DNA of 64,000 nucleotides from Rhizobium glycinendophyticum. Its GTDB lineage: Bacteria > Pseudomonadota > Alphaproteobacteria > Rhizobiales > Rhizobiaceae. Under the pieces are notes generated by a model, which had not been told where the DNA came from, made no database searches, and worked only from the letters and a program-made list of their open reading frames with translations. A program made the translations under genes and the position numbers. Within the stretch, counting starts at the first letter, position 1; each line of letters opens with the position of its first letter. This document shows, in pieces, positions 17,923 through 26,125 of the stretch. Location: assembly GCF_006443685.1 (NCBI RefSeq), contig NZ_VFYP01000001.1, forward strand, positions 2,480,001 to 2,544,000, given 5' to 3'.

Positions 17923-18530
17923 GAATCCCCCCCTTTCCGCCTTTCCTTTCGCACGACCATGACATCTTGAATCGCACCGTACCGGACTTCGTCCCCAGCA
18001 TTTAGTTCGCTGTCAGCTAAAACAAGACAATCGTGCTCCAAGCTTTCCCCATCATGCTTGAACGTCACATCGTACAATCTCCAGTCGAGAACTATCAAAA
18101 TTGGATTCATTATCAATTGACCGGATTTGTAGGTAATCCAGAAAATCCAAAATAGGAAAACAATCATTCCAACGAATTTACTTTGCTCTGAGTATCCAAC
18201 CCCCATAAAAGAAACGACATAAGGCAGCGTATAATTCATCAACTCCGTTGGTACGTATTTAGCTTTTATGACTTCTATTTTTCTCTTTGCTTTCGTCAGA
18301 CGAAATATCAATAAAGTTGCAAGCAAACTTAAAAGGCAAAAGACAAATATCGAAAGTGATATCTTCGGATTCGAAAACGGGAGGGTACAACGTCCGGGTT
18401 GGGTAAAAATTTCTACGCAGAACTCTTGTGATAGGTACTTGTATTCAAAATCCTGCGCCAACAAGATCAATGATAGCGGGAAGTAGGAACCAGCAAAGAT
18501 AACGATTGCCGCCCATAGCCTCAACTGCAT
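17919..18530 (-). CDS. kwaA: Kiwa anti-phage system membrane protein KwaA
   Basis: This 203-residue protein has about four membrane segments (around residues 5-25, 56-77, 98-112 and 118-134) and a soluble C-terminal beta-rich tail (YDVTFKHDGESLEHDCLVLA). Length, topology and direct coupling to kwaB fit KwaA, the envelope sensor of the Kiwa system. A strong GGGAGG site sits eight bases before the ATG. The gene is divergent from the relaxase gene. The membrane protein itself diverges fast, so the call depends partly on its partner. Confidence 0.8.
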   Translation of the reverse strand: MQLRLWAAIVIFAGSYFPLSLILLAQDFEYKYLSQEFCVEIFTQPGRCTLPFSNPKISLSIFVFCLLSLLATLLIFRLTKAKRKIEVIKAKYVPTELMNYTLPYVVSFMGVGYSEQSKFVGMIVFLFWIFWITYKSGQLIMNPILIVLDWRLYDVTFKHDGESLEHDCLVLADSELNAGDEVRYGAIQDVMVVRKERRKGGDS

Positions 18531-18551
18531 TGCCTATCCTCCCTATCGACC

Positions 18552-18563
18552 AGTTGCACAACT
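18552..18563. promoter_or_regulatory. Inverted repeat between kwaA and the relaxase gene
   Basis: AGTTG and CAACT are perfect 5-bp arms separated by CA. It lies 22 bases upstream of kwaA and 86 bases before the relaxase start. It could be an operator for the divergent promoters or part of an origin of transfer, which MobV systems usually carry just upstream of mob. Confidence 0.35.
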
Positions 18564-18648
18564 TCTAGCTATCTTCAAGTCCCGCCTTCGCTCAACGTGG
18601 TTTCTTGCAAGCAACGCCGCGATCCTTCTGCCATCAAAGGAGATGGCA

Positions 18649-19908
18649 ATGGGCTACCAGTTCGTACACCTCGAATCTTATTCCAGGAAACCCGATGCGA
18701 AGGGGCGGGGTACCGATTTCGTTTTTGCAGAGGCATCTCGCAAACCGGAGGCCTCTGTTCACGTTGCGAACCCTGCGCCTCCCATTGTCGTCTTTGGTAT
18801 CGGCATCGATCAGACACAGGAACTGCATGACACGTCCGTGGCGTCTACCTACATCACCGTGAAGGGGGGCAAACCGCGAAAAATACGGCTGGACCAGAAA
18901 ACGGTCCATACGGTGGTCGCCTCTCATCCCTACACTATGGACGAGGTCAGGGCCGACCCGACAAAGCGCCGAGAAGTTGAAGAGTGGGAGCGTCGGACGG
19001 TTGCGTGGTTGAGGGATCAATATGGCGGCGACCTGAAAAGCGTGATTAGGCACGAAGACGAAAGCCACTGGCACGTCCATGCCTATATCCTGCCGCTATC
19101 CGATCCCGCTCTTCGGGCAGCAAAGTATCATCCGGGGACGACCGCCAAACGTGCCGTTATGGACGCCGGTCCCATTGCCGGAGAGGACCAAAAAGCGCTC
19201 GGGAAGCGGGCTGACGCCCAATACAAATATGCGATGAGGCAGTGGCAGGATTCCTACCACGAAGCAGTTGCCGTCCCTTCCGGCCTTACCCGGCTTGGCC
19301 CGCAACGTCGTCGCCTGTCGAGAGACGAATGGCAGCGGGAACAAGTACAAGCCCAGGCACTGAAGAAAACAATTGAAAAGGCAAAGATCGTCAAAGCCAA
19401 CGGCGAAACCTTTATCGCCAAAACGAAAGCTGACGCAGCCACGGTCGCCGCCGATGCCGCTCGCCGACAGGAGGCTGCTCGTAAAGCTTCTGCCGCTGCG
19501 CTGGCTGCGCAGGATCGCGCACGAAAGGAGCAAGAGCAAGCGCGTGCCTCAATGGCCGATGCCGATAAATATAGCGGTTGGGCCGGTCGTCTCCGGGCGG
19601 TTTGGGATGGTCTGCGGAAATCAAAACTCGCTGAGAGAATACGCTATGAACTGAAGGGCGAAATCGACCGCTGGCGGGATGTTGCACAGATTGCTGAGCG
19701 CAGACAGCTTGAAGCTGAGCGCCAGCGCTTCGACGCAGAGCGGAAAGCGCGTGATGCGCAAGACGCGGCGATGCGCGCTGGAATCGAGCGCGACCGGCTG
19801 CGGTCGATTCTTTCTCCGACCTCCGATCCGGCTTCGCCGGACCTGTCACCCAGCCCGAGGCTCGTTTTGAAACCCAATTTTGCAAAAAAGGAAAAACGTG
19901 ATGCTTAA
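18649..19908 (+). CDS. MobV/Pre-family relaxase
   Basis: This 419-residue mobilization protein should nick the origin of transfer. The N-terminal half contains HEDESHWHVHAYILPL near residues 135-150, the HxDE-x-HxH metal-binding motif of MobV/Pre relaxases, plus an upstream AWLRDQYGG helix. The C-terminal half (about 220-400) is a long, highly charged coiled coil rich in Ala, Lys and Glu, usual for this family. ATG 18649 lies six bases after AAAGGAG, while the ATG at 18643 abuts it, so 18649 is preferred. It overlaps a short downstream frame at 19901. Confidence 0.85.
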   Translation: MGYQFVHLESYSRKPDAKGRGTDFVFAEASRKPEASVHVANPAPPIVVFGIGIDQTQELHDTSVASTYITVKGGKPRKIRLDQKTVHTVVASHPYTMDEVRADPTKRREVEEWERRTVAWLRDQYGGDLKSVIRHEDESHWHVHAYILPLSDPALRAAKYHPGTTAKRAVMDAGPIAGEDQKALGKRADAQYKYAMRQWQDSYHEAVAVPSGLTRLGPQRRRLSRDEWQREQVQAQALKKTIEKAKIVKANGETFIAKTKADAATVAADAARRQEAARKASAAALAAQDRARKEQEQARASMADADKYSGWAGRLRAVWDGLRKSKLAERIRYELKGEIDRWRDVAQIAERRQLEAERQRFDAERKARDAQDAAMRAGIERDRLRSILSPTSDPASPDLSPSPRLVLKPNFAKKEKRDA

Positions 19909-20008
19909 ACTCGGTGTCGCGGCGATCATGGGCAACCACAATATCACCGTCCGGACGACGAAGGGCGACTTTTCCGCAGATTTGGTGCTGTCAATCATGA
20001 TCTCCTAA
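19901..20008 (+). CDS. Possible 35-residue protein coupled to the relaxase gene
   Basis: An ATG at 19901 overlaps the relaxase stop by eight bases and opens a 35-codon frame (MLKLGVAAIMGNHNITVRTT, then KGDFSADLVLSIMIS). AAGGA lies at a workable distance upstream. Overlap and ribosome site favour translation, but the product is too short to judge by composition and resembles nothing I know. Confidence 0.35.
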   Translation: MLKLGVAAIMGNHNITVRTTKGDFSADLVLSIMIS

Positions 20009-20073
20009 ACGCTCTCTGGCTAAGAGCTTGAGGCGGGGGGACTAAAGGAGCAATCCCCCGCGCCGTCTGGGCC

Positions 20074-20334
20074 TTATTGCACGAGCAGCGGGCCGCCGTT
20101 CATGTGCCGCAGGAATGCCTCTTCCGCCCCTTTCCGCGCTTCCGCCTCGGTTTCAGCATGCCACTGGCCGACGCAGACGTCGTTCTCGTTGTTGTTCGGG
20201 TCTAGATCAAGCCGGTCGACAAAGTAGGCGTACCTACCCACAAAGGCATTGCTCACTTCAAGCAAGTATCCGACATCCTCCGACATTACTATTTCACAAA
20301 TTTTCCCATTCCAGTCGAAGCTCACTTCTCGCAT
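20074..20334 (-). CDS. Small hypothetical protein (island)
   Basis: This 86-residue acidic protein begins MREVSFDWNGKICEIVMSED after a clear CAGGAG site. The frame is open back to 20430 but without a ribosome site. It contains an N-terminal beta strand pair and a C-terminal helix (EAEARKGAEEAFLRHM). No family is recognised. The promoter region carries two TCGATGTA direct repeats (20400-20407 and 20412-20419), which could bind a regulator. Confidence 0.55.
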   Translation of the reverse strand: MREVSFDWNGKICEIVMSEDVGYLLEVSNAFVGRYAYFVDRLDLDPNNNENDVCVGQWHAETEAEARKGAEEAFLRHMNGGPLLVQ

Positions 20335-20484
20335 TTTCGTCTCCTGTTGTTGAGAATGCGGAGATGAACACGAAATAAAACTGCCGTCAATAAGTGAAAT
20401 CGATGTATTTTTCGATGTAAATGTCAACATATCCGGAATATTATTCGGATTTCAGTGCTAATTACTATTTTCAGCAGAACTCCT

Positions 20485-21252
20485 TTACTTGGGTTCTGGA
20501 ATTCCTTGCTCGCCGTCGTTCTTCCGGGACAATTCCTTTTCCCTTCGTGCTTCTTCGGCGTCGCGCAGCTTGCGGAATTGCCATCGGATTGCTGCAGACT
20601 GGAAATTCCTGATGATATCGGCGCTCGAATTTGCGCGGCACATCAACAAGTCGGCGGGGTCGGATGCGTAGGCTTCGTCTAAATATTGGTGCGTCTCGGC
20701 TGGCGACATGAGCTTGATCGCGGTTAGGGCATCATTCTGGTGGCGTGCGTCTGTCAGGTCGGACATGACCTCGCCAAGGTACGGGCGATAACCCCAATTT
20801 CTATAGCGGGGCGGAAAAAGCTCGTGATCTGGATCGGCTTCCCACGCCACTTTCATCTCGGCCTTCCGGCTGAGCTTGATACCGCGCTCATCCAGCATCC
20901 GCGTCCATTCCTTGCGGCTGTAACCGTCGCAATGGTCATCGTGGCCGGGTGCTGGGGCGAAGTCCCTGCTTGGGTCCGGCGTCCAGTCTGTCGGGTCTGC
21001 AATGGGATCGGGCCGATACGAAATAGAGCGTGTGAATGCTGCAAGGAGGGATTCCTGCATCGCGAGCACGGCCAGCAAGAAAAGAAGCAGCATGCGTCGG
21101 CGGCGCTTTCGAGCTTCCTCAATCTGGCGGCGCAGACGATCTGTGCGCCTACGATACTCGTCTGCCCTCCGCTCGCGTTTTCGGCGGCGACGTTCTTCCC
21201 GCTTCCTGACTTGTGTTTTTTGTCCTGGCGTAAGTCTCTGATGTAACTGCAT
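20485..21252 (-). CDS. Membrane-anchored basic protein of unknown function (island)
   Basis: This 255-residue protein has a highly basic N-terminal coiled-coil segment of about 45 residues (many RR/RK/ER repeats). One hydrophobic segment (MLLLFLLAVLAM) follows near residue 54, and then a soluble domain of about 180 residues with YSRKEWTRMLDERGIKLSRK. The ATG at 21252 follows an AAGGAGG site; the frame opens at 21300. Topology suggests a single-pass inner-membrane protein with a cytoplasmic positively charged arm. It lies between the mobilization genes and the restriction operon and reads away from the latter. Its role is unknown. Confidence 0.6.
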   Translation of the reverse strand: MQLHQRLTPGQKTQVRKREERRRRKRERRADEYRRRTDRLRRQIEEARKRRRRMLLLFLLAVLAMQESLLAAFTRSISYRPDPIADPTDWTPDPSRDFAPAPGHDDHCDGYSRKEWTRMLDERGIKLSRKAEMKVAWEADPDHELFPPRYRNWGYRPYLGEVMSDLTDARHQNDALTAIKLMSPAETHQYLDEAYASDPADLLMCRANSSADIIRNFQSAAIRWQFRKLRDAEEARREKELSRKNDGEQGIPEPK

Positions 21253-21478
21253 CGCAATCCTCCTTGAAACAAGGATCACGTTCGGCGGCGCATACAGCAA
21301 GGTGTCCGGATAGACGCAAGTTTCGGTTGCTATTTAGTCCCGATCAATTTGGCAGAAACCTGCCTATAACCCACTGATCGGGCGAAAAAAATGACTTTGG
21401 TCCATCGGAAATTGTTAGTGTCCCTCTTGAGGAATCGCATTTGTTCACGTAATGTTCCGGCGAATTTGGAGTTCTCTG

Positions 21479-22834
21479 ATGGCGCGTAATGTTAAAAAAA
21501 TAGATAAAAAACAACATTTTAAGCCAAAAGTTCTTGATTTGTTCTCAGGGGCTGGCGGAATCTCGTGGGGATTCCATTCTGCGGGTTTCAAGATAATCGG
21601 CGGCCTCGATTATTTTGGTGCCTCTATCGAATCCTTCGAGAAGAACATGCCCGAAGCTGTCGGCATGGTTCGAGATTTGCGTAAGCCAGGGTTCGATGAC
21701 GTTCGTGATGTGATCGGTACGGAGGATATCGATGTCATAGTCGGGGGGCCCTCATGCCAGGGCTTTTCTACAAGTGGCGGTTTAAGTCGCACTTCTGGTA
21801 GAGACGAATCCGACCCGAGAAATAGGCTTTTCATTAACTATCTCGACATGGTTGATGAATTCCGCCCCTCTTGGATCGTATTCGAAAACGTGCCGGGCTT
21901 GCTTCTGTATAATCAGGGCCGCGTCGCTATCGACATCGTTCGGGCATTCAAGGAGATTGGTTATTCGGTAGCGCCTATGATTCTGCTGGCGGCCGATTTT
22001 GGAGTGCCGCAGCTTCGCCGCCGCTTGTTTTTTGTCGGCAACCGTACTGGCGCTGACAATTGTTTTCCTGCTGCGACGCATGGGAATCCGGAACTTTGGA
22101 AAAATTACTCTCTGCCTTTCGCACACCTCTCTCGGATCGGCCACGGGGCAAATAGAGAAGTCGCGCCACATGTGAGTTTTGCAGACGCCTGTTCCGATCT
22201 TCCACCAATTGAGGAGGGCGAAGAACTCAACGGTGCTCAGTACCTTTGCGATCCTACTACACCCTATCAAGCGTTGATGCGGACACATTCGCAGACGGTT
22301 GAGCAACATGCCGCTGCGGACCTTCCTAGCCTAGACAGGCTCGCGGCTACGGTCCTTTTGGAGGGGCAGAACTGGCGAAATATGCCCGCCAATTCTCTCC
22401 CTGCCAGATTTAGCCGTATTCGCCCTTATGACGCGACGACGCTGCTCAAGCGTCTTTCGAGCGGACTGCCGTCCTACACGATCACGACAAAATTCAATGA
22501 AGCGACCACGGGCGCGTTTATCCATCCCACTCAAGCTAGAACGATCAGCTTGCGCGAAGCGGCGCGTTTGCAGTCGTTCCCGGATCATTTCCTGTTTTCG
22601 GGCACTGCGTCTCAAATAAGGCAGCAGATTGGGAATGCTGTACCGCCAATACTCGCACAAGCTATTGCGGAAGCGATCTATCCGAGCGTTGTCCGCGATG
22701 TCTTCAAAGAAAATGTCGAATCAACTAGAGATAGTGTTGTCGTCGAGAATAGTTTGACTGAAAGCGACATATTGAAGCTCAAAGCACCTAGAAGGGTTCG
22801 TGAGCAGGAAGAAATCACCTACGATCAGGTTTAA
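21479..22834 (+). CDS. DNA (cytosine-5) methyltransferase
   Basis: This 451-residue enzyme should methylate C5 of cytosine within a specific site using AdoMet. The ordered 5mC-methyltransferase motifs are all present: I (LDLFSGAGGIS near residue 20), IV with the catalytic cysteine (VGGPSCQGFS near 88), VI (FENVPG near 136), VIII (QLRRRLFFVG near 175), IX/X (LREAARLQSFPDHF and QIGNAVPP near 385). The target-recognition region lies between VIII and IX. ATG 21479 follows GGAG at the right distance. It is followed within five bases by a McrB-like gene, so it is most likely the protecting enzyme of a restriction system. Confidence 0.95.
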   Translation: MARNVKKIDKKQHFKPKVLDLFSGAGGISWGFHSAGFKIIGGLDYFGASIESFEKNMPEAVGMVRDLRKPGFDDVRDVIGTEDIDVIVGGPSCQGFSTSGGLSRTSGRDESDPRNRLFINYLDMVDEFRPSWIVFENVPGLLLYNQGRVAIDIVRAFKEIGYSVAPMILLAADFGVPQLRRRLFFVGNRTGADNCFPAATHGNPELWKNYSLPFAHLSRIGHGANREVAPHVSFADACSDLPPIEEGEELNGAQYLCDPTTPYQALMRTHSQTVEQHAAADLPSLDRLAATVLLEGQNWRNMPANSLPARFSRIRPYDATTLLKRLSSGLPSYTITTKFNEATTGAFIHPTQARTISLREAARLQSFPDHFLFSGTASQIRQQIGNAVPPILAQAIAEAIYPSVVRDVFKENVESTRDSVVVENSLTESDILKLKAPRRVREQEEITYDQV

Positions 22835-22839
22835 TTTCT

Positions 22840-24573
22840 ATGCCCTTCGTTTCGATAAAGCATATCGAATTATCTCTAGCATATATGTTCGAGCACACTC
22901 ATCCGACAACAATGAGCGTGCTCGCATTGGCGAGAGCTGGGGCACCTGTAGGCGACGATCCTTCGCGGGCAATCAAGTTTGGTGCCGGTACAGAGCGCGA
23001 GTTGATGGAGGACTATTTTAAACCTGTGGGCGGCAGCCCGGATCGGCCATACTACGTGCCGTTTGGTGACCCACAGGGAAAGACACGATGGCGTGAAAAG
23101 ACCTATCCGGGCCGCAGTCTCCAACGACAGCGCCAGGATAGGAAGGCGGTTTTCCGGCAACATCCCGATGATAAGACGAAGTGGGCATTTGCGGCTGGAG
23201 CCACTGAATGGATTGCGGCTAACGGACCTCATGTGATCGGGGACGTGCCGATCATTATAGCTTATCTTGCGGCTTGGCTTTATCGAGGTCAGCAGATTTC
23301 CTCCTGGGAAGAGGCGGTAGAGCAATTTGTCAGAGAGTTCAAACTCGCCGACCTAAGTCTACTTGGGGCAGCGTTTAGCACCGATATCCCTCAAGATTTA
23401 TCCGAGTTGCCGTTCGACGACGAGAAGATTGACGAAGCGGTCCTGCTTGAGCTTTTGCAGACTAAGGAGCCTGTGAAAACGAACGACGGTTCGGGGTCGG
23501 GGGGCGTTCACGACTTGGTTCCGCTCGTCGATCCCGGATTGGTTACCGCTCCGCTCCAGACAAGTGGAAGTTGGAAACTCGACATCGCAGACTTAGAAGA
23601 CCTAGATGGGTTGCAGGGAGTCTTAGAACCAGCGAGACGTGCAGTGGCAGCTTTAAGGGCGGGTATGCACGTCATCTTCACAGGCCCACCGGGAACAGGA
23701 AAAACGTCGCTCGCCCGGGCATTGTTGTCGAAGGCGGATTTCGCTTACGACATAGTGCCTGCAACGGACCAGTGGACAACATTTGATACTATCGGCGGAT
23801 ATTTTCCTCGGCCGCAGACAGACGGCACTGAACGGCTCGATTTTATGCCTGGCAAGATTGTTCAGGCCATCGAGAAAGGCGAGTGTCTAATCGTCGATGA
23901 AATAAATCGTGCTGATATCGACAAGGCCTTCGGAGAGCTGTTCACACTACTTACCGGCAATTTTGTGAGCCTGCCTTATCAGAGGCGCTGGGAGCCAGAA
24001 CCAGGCAAGACAGAGTTTCGGAATATTCGCTTGCAATTCGGCCCCGCAAAAGCCGATGACGCTGACGACGTAATACCAGTACCGATGTGGTGGCGGCTTA
24101 TTGGTTCGATGAACGACTCAGATAAAGCCAGCCTAAAGAAGCTTTCAATGGCGTTCGTACGCCGTTTCGCTTTCGTCCCAGTGGACCTACCTGACCAAGC
24201 CATTTTCGAGAGCCTTATTCGCGCATGGGTTGATAAGACTGAAGCGAAGAATGCGGGGCGAGAGCAAATGGTAGCTATAACGGATGCGCTGGTATCGCTC
24301 TTCGCTGATGCGGAAAATGGCTTTGCAAAAATCGGGATGCCTTTGGGTCCATCCTTTGCGAAGAGCGCCATCGAATATGCGGATAGTGAGTTCCATATCG
24401 ATGCCAGTCGTTCTGCTGAGGATGTGCTATTGTCGGCGTTCGAACTGCATATAATGCCGCAGTTTCAGGGGAGGCCAGATTTGCATGAGGCATGCCGCGA
24501 ACTGATCGGGCACTTTGTCGGTGGTGAGGATCGCGTTGACGCCCATTTAGCCGTTTGGACTGGCTATATATAA
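22840..24573 (+). CDS. McrB-like AAA+ NTPase of a restriction system
   Basis: This 577-residue protein has an unassigned N-terminal region of about 240 residues, likely for DNA recognition, and then an AAA+ domain. Walker A is TGPPGTGKTS near 281-289. The Walker B stretch LIVDEINRAD near 351-360 is the DEINRA signature of McrB proteins, and GSMNDSDKASL near 422 corresponds to the McrB sensor region. A helical lid closes the protein. McrB proteins use NTP to translocate and to drive a McrC nuclease. It lies five bases after the methyltransferase gene and directly abuts the nuclease gene. The N-terminus is not the usual McrB DUF3578 domain as far as I can tell. Confidence 0.85.
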   Translation: MPFVSIKHIELSLAYMFEHTHPTTMSVLALARAGAPVGDDPSRAIKFGAGTERELMEDYFKPVGGSPDRPYYVPFGDPQGKTRWREKTYPGRSLQRQRQDRKAVFRQHPDDKTKWAFAAGATEWIAANGPHVIGDVPIIIAYLAAWLYRGQQISSWEEAVEQFVREFKLADLSLLGAAFSTDIPQDLSELPFDDEKIDEAVLLELLQTKEPVKTNDGSGSGGVHDLVPLVDPGLVTAPLQTSGSWKLDIADLEDLDGLQGVLEPARRAVAALRAGMHVIFTGPPGTGKTSLARALLSKADFAYDIVPATDQWTTFDTIGGYFPRPQTDGTERLDFMPGKIVQAIEKGECLIVDEINRADIDKAFGELFTLLTGNFVSLPYQRRWEPEPGKTEFRNIRLQFGPAKADDADDVIPVPMWWRLIGSMNDSDKASLKKLSMAFVRRFAFVPVDLPDQAIFESLIRAWVDKTEAKNAGREQMVAITDALVSLFADAENGFAKIGMPLGPSFAKSAIEYADSEFHIDASRSAEDVLLSAFELHIMPQFQGRPDLHEACRELIGHFVGGEDRVDAHLAVWTGYI

Positions 24574-25839
24574 ATGTCGCGAGAAGCGTGGCGAGACTTC
24601 ATCTGCTCCGACGATCACGCTGGTCGGCATCTGTCCAGCATAGGAAGGGGCGTAATTGGGTCCACGCATTCTTCTATAGACCTGCACGCACTACAGGCTT
24701 TTCTGGAGAAGCTCAGCGGAGCAAACGCAGATATTAGCCTTCTTGCGACCGTAGTTGATCTATTGACCGGGGGCTATCTACAATTCCTTCGCAATGGTTT
24801 TCAAAGACTTCTCTTTGCGCTTTCAAACGAAAGGGTTGCACGCGAGGAGATCGTCGGCCCCGCTTTACGTGGAAACCCAAAATGGGGAGCCACAATGTTG
24901 CGCCGCCGTGTCGGTACGCTGTCTCGGGTGCATTACGTAACGCACACTGCTCATAGATCATTTGATTTGCCTGAAAACCAACTTCTTGCATGGTTTGTCA
25001 GCGACACTGCTCAGCGGATCAAATCTGTGGAGAAAAAGGTTGGCTTCAGGAACCTCCATCCCGATCTCCAGAGCATTTCTTTGGCTTGTAGAGAGGCGCT
25101 GAAGCATGAGTATTTCGCTGATATCCAGATACCGTCCCGTATAACGCATTCACTTATTCTGAGCGGGCAACGCCAAAAGCGACCGGAATATCGCGAAGCA
25201 GCAGCTCTCGCTCGGAGGTCGGAATTACTTTTGATGAACGACCCAGCAGCTTGGTGGTATAACGTTATTTCTTTGCTCGCGGTGAACTGGCTGGAGCCGG
25301 TCAACAGCGACGATCTTTTCGAACTTTACATCCTGGTGTTGACTATTGACGTGCTTGCAAAGGAATTAGGCTTCGGCGATCCTCTGGAGTATGGCTTGGT
25401 AAGTGCAAGGCGTGAACGCATCGCCCATTTCGCTACCGACGAACTGACAATTGATTTATTTTTCGATCAAACGCCAGCCGCGATGCTGAAAATTGCCACG
25501 GCTTATGGAAGCATTGTTAGCGACTACAAAGAGCTTAAGGGTGCGGAGCGCCGCCCTGACATCATGCTGAGTATCGAAAAAGACGGTGTAAGCAAGCTTA
25601 TCCTCATCGAAGTAAAAAAGACCAGCGACGACAAATACGCCAGCGATAGCGTCTATAAAATGTTCGGATACATCCATGACTTCAGTTCATTGAGTGGTCG
25701 TGACGTCTCTGGAATACTTATGTTACCAGGAATTGTTACCCAGCCAGCGACTCGTAGCGCCGATACAAAACTGCACATCGCGTCTGGCAATTCACGTGCT
25801 GATTTTGCGAACGTGCTTGAAGCAGCGATTAGATTCTAG
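24574..25839 (+). CDS. McrC-like PD-(D/E)xK nuclease of a restriction system
   Basis: This 421-residue protein starts on the base after the McrB-like stop codon. The C-terminal third holds a PD-(D/E)xK nuclease core: RRPDIMLSIEKD near 326 supplies the Asp, and LILIEVKKTSDD near 343 supplies Glu and Lys. The N-terminal helical part (LPENQLLAWFVSD near 130) resembles McrC/DUF2357-type adaptors that dock on McrB rings. Together the three genes fit a LlaJI-like arrangement in which a McrBC-type nuclease cuts unmodified DNA protected by its own methyltransferase. A classical type IV enzyme would instead cut methylated DNA and have no cognate methylase. Confidence 0.78.
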   Translation: MSREAWRDFICSDDHAGRHLSSIGRGVIGSTHSSIDLHALQAFLEKLSGANADISLLATVVDLLTGGYLQFLRNGFQRLLFALSNERVAREEIVGPALRGNPKWGATMLRRRVGTLSRVHYVTHTAHRSFDLPENQLLAWFVSDTAQRIKSVEKKVGFRNLHPDLQSISLACREALKHEYFADIQIPSRITHSLILSGQRQKRPEYREAAALARRSELLLMNDPAAWWYNVISLLAVNWLEPVNSDDLFELYILVLTIDVLAKELGFGDPLEYGLVSARRERIAHFATDELTIDLFFDQTPAAMLKIATAYGSIVSDYKELKGAERRPDIMLSIEKDGVSKLILIEVKKTSDDKYASDSVYKMFGYIHDFSSLSGRDVSGILMLPGIVTQPATRSADTKLHIASGNSRADFANVLEAAIRF

Positions 25840-25991
25840 TGTTCATGTCGGGTGGTGGTGCGTCCGCGCCTGATGTTCATTCCATCTCCGGTCAATCAGC
25901 TTGCGTTCGGCGACTGCCCGTTCAGCTAGGACGAAACCTAAACTCGACGATGTCTGTCGTCTGGGTGAATGTTGACATTTTCTGAAACAAG

Positions 25992-25998
25992 CGTACAC
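25992..25998 (+). promoter_or_regulatory. Possible right-end integrase arm-type site
   Basis: CGTACAC here matches two copies inside the left end. The stretch 25840-26084 between the nuclease gene and attR holds no convincing gene. Confidence 0.3.
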
Positions 25999-26084
25999 AG
26001 AAAGCAGCTCGAAAACGTATCCGAAAGCCCTGTAACCGTCTGTATTCGTTTCTAATCTAGGCTTGCGCCGGTATGCCCGCTTCC

Positions 26085-26101
26085 TCCCTCCGGGCCCACC
26101 A
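26085..26101 (+). repeat. Island attachment site, right copy
   Basis: TCCCTCCGGGCCCACCA is an exact copy of the tRNA 3' end at 10547-10563, without the rest of the tRNA. It marks the right boundary, after which ordinary chromosomal base composition returns. Confidence 0.92.
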
Positions 26102-26125
26102 TTTCTGTCTTCAGACGCTAGTCTC

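Larger units (their letters stand above)
10547..26101 (+). mobile_element. Integrative mobilizable element / genomic island carrying defence genes
   Basis: The element is bounded by 17-bp direct repeats of the tRNA 3' end. A tyrosine recombinase gene starts 110 bases inside the left end. Inside are a rolling-circle Rep, a MobV-type relaxase, a Kiwa pair, a methyltransferase/McrBC-like operon and unknown small genes. Base composition is visibly more AT-rich than the flanking chromosome. No type IV secretion genes are present, so it would depend on a helper for transfer. Confidence 0.9.

Noticed and set aside
20033..20061. GCGGGGG/CCCCCGC hairpin after the relaxase region
   Set aside because: The loop is 15 bases and no T-run follows; it might be structural but cannot be assigned.
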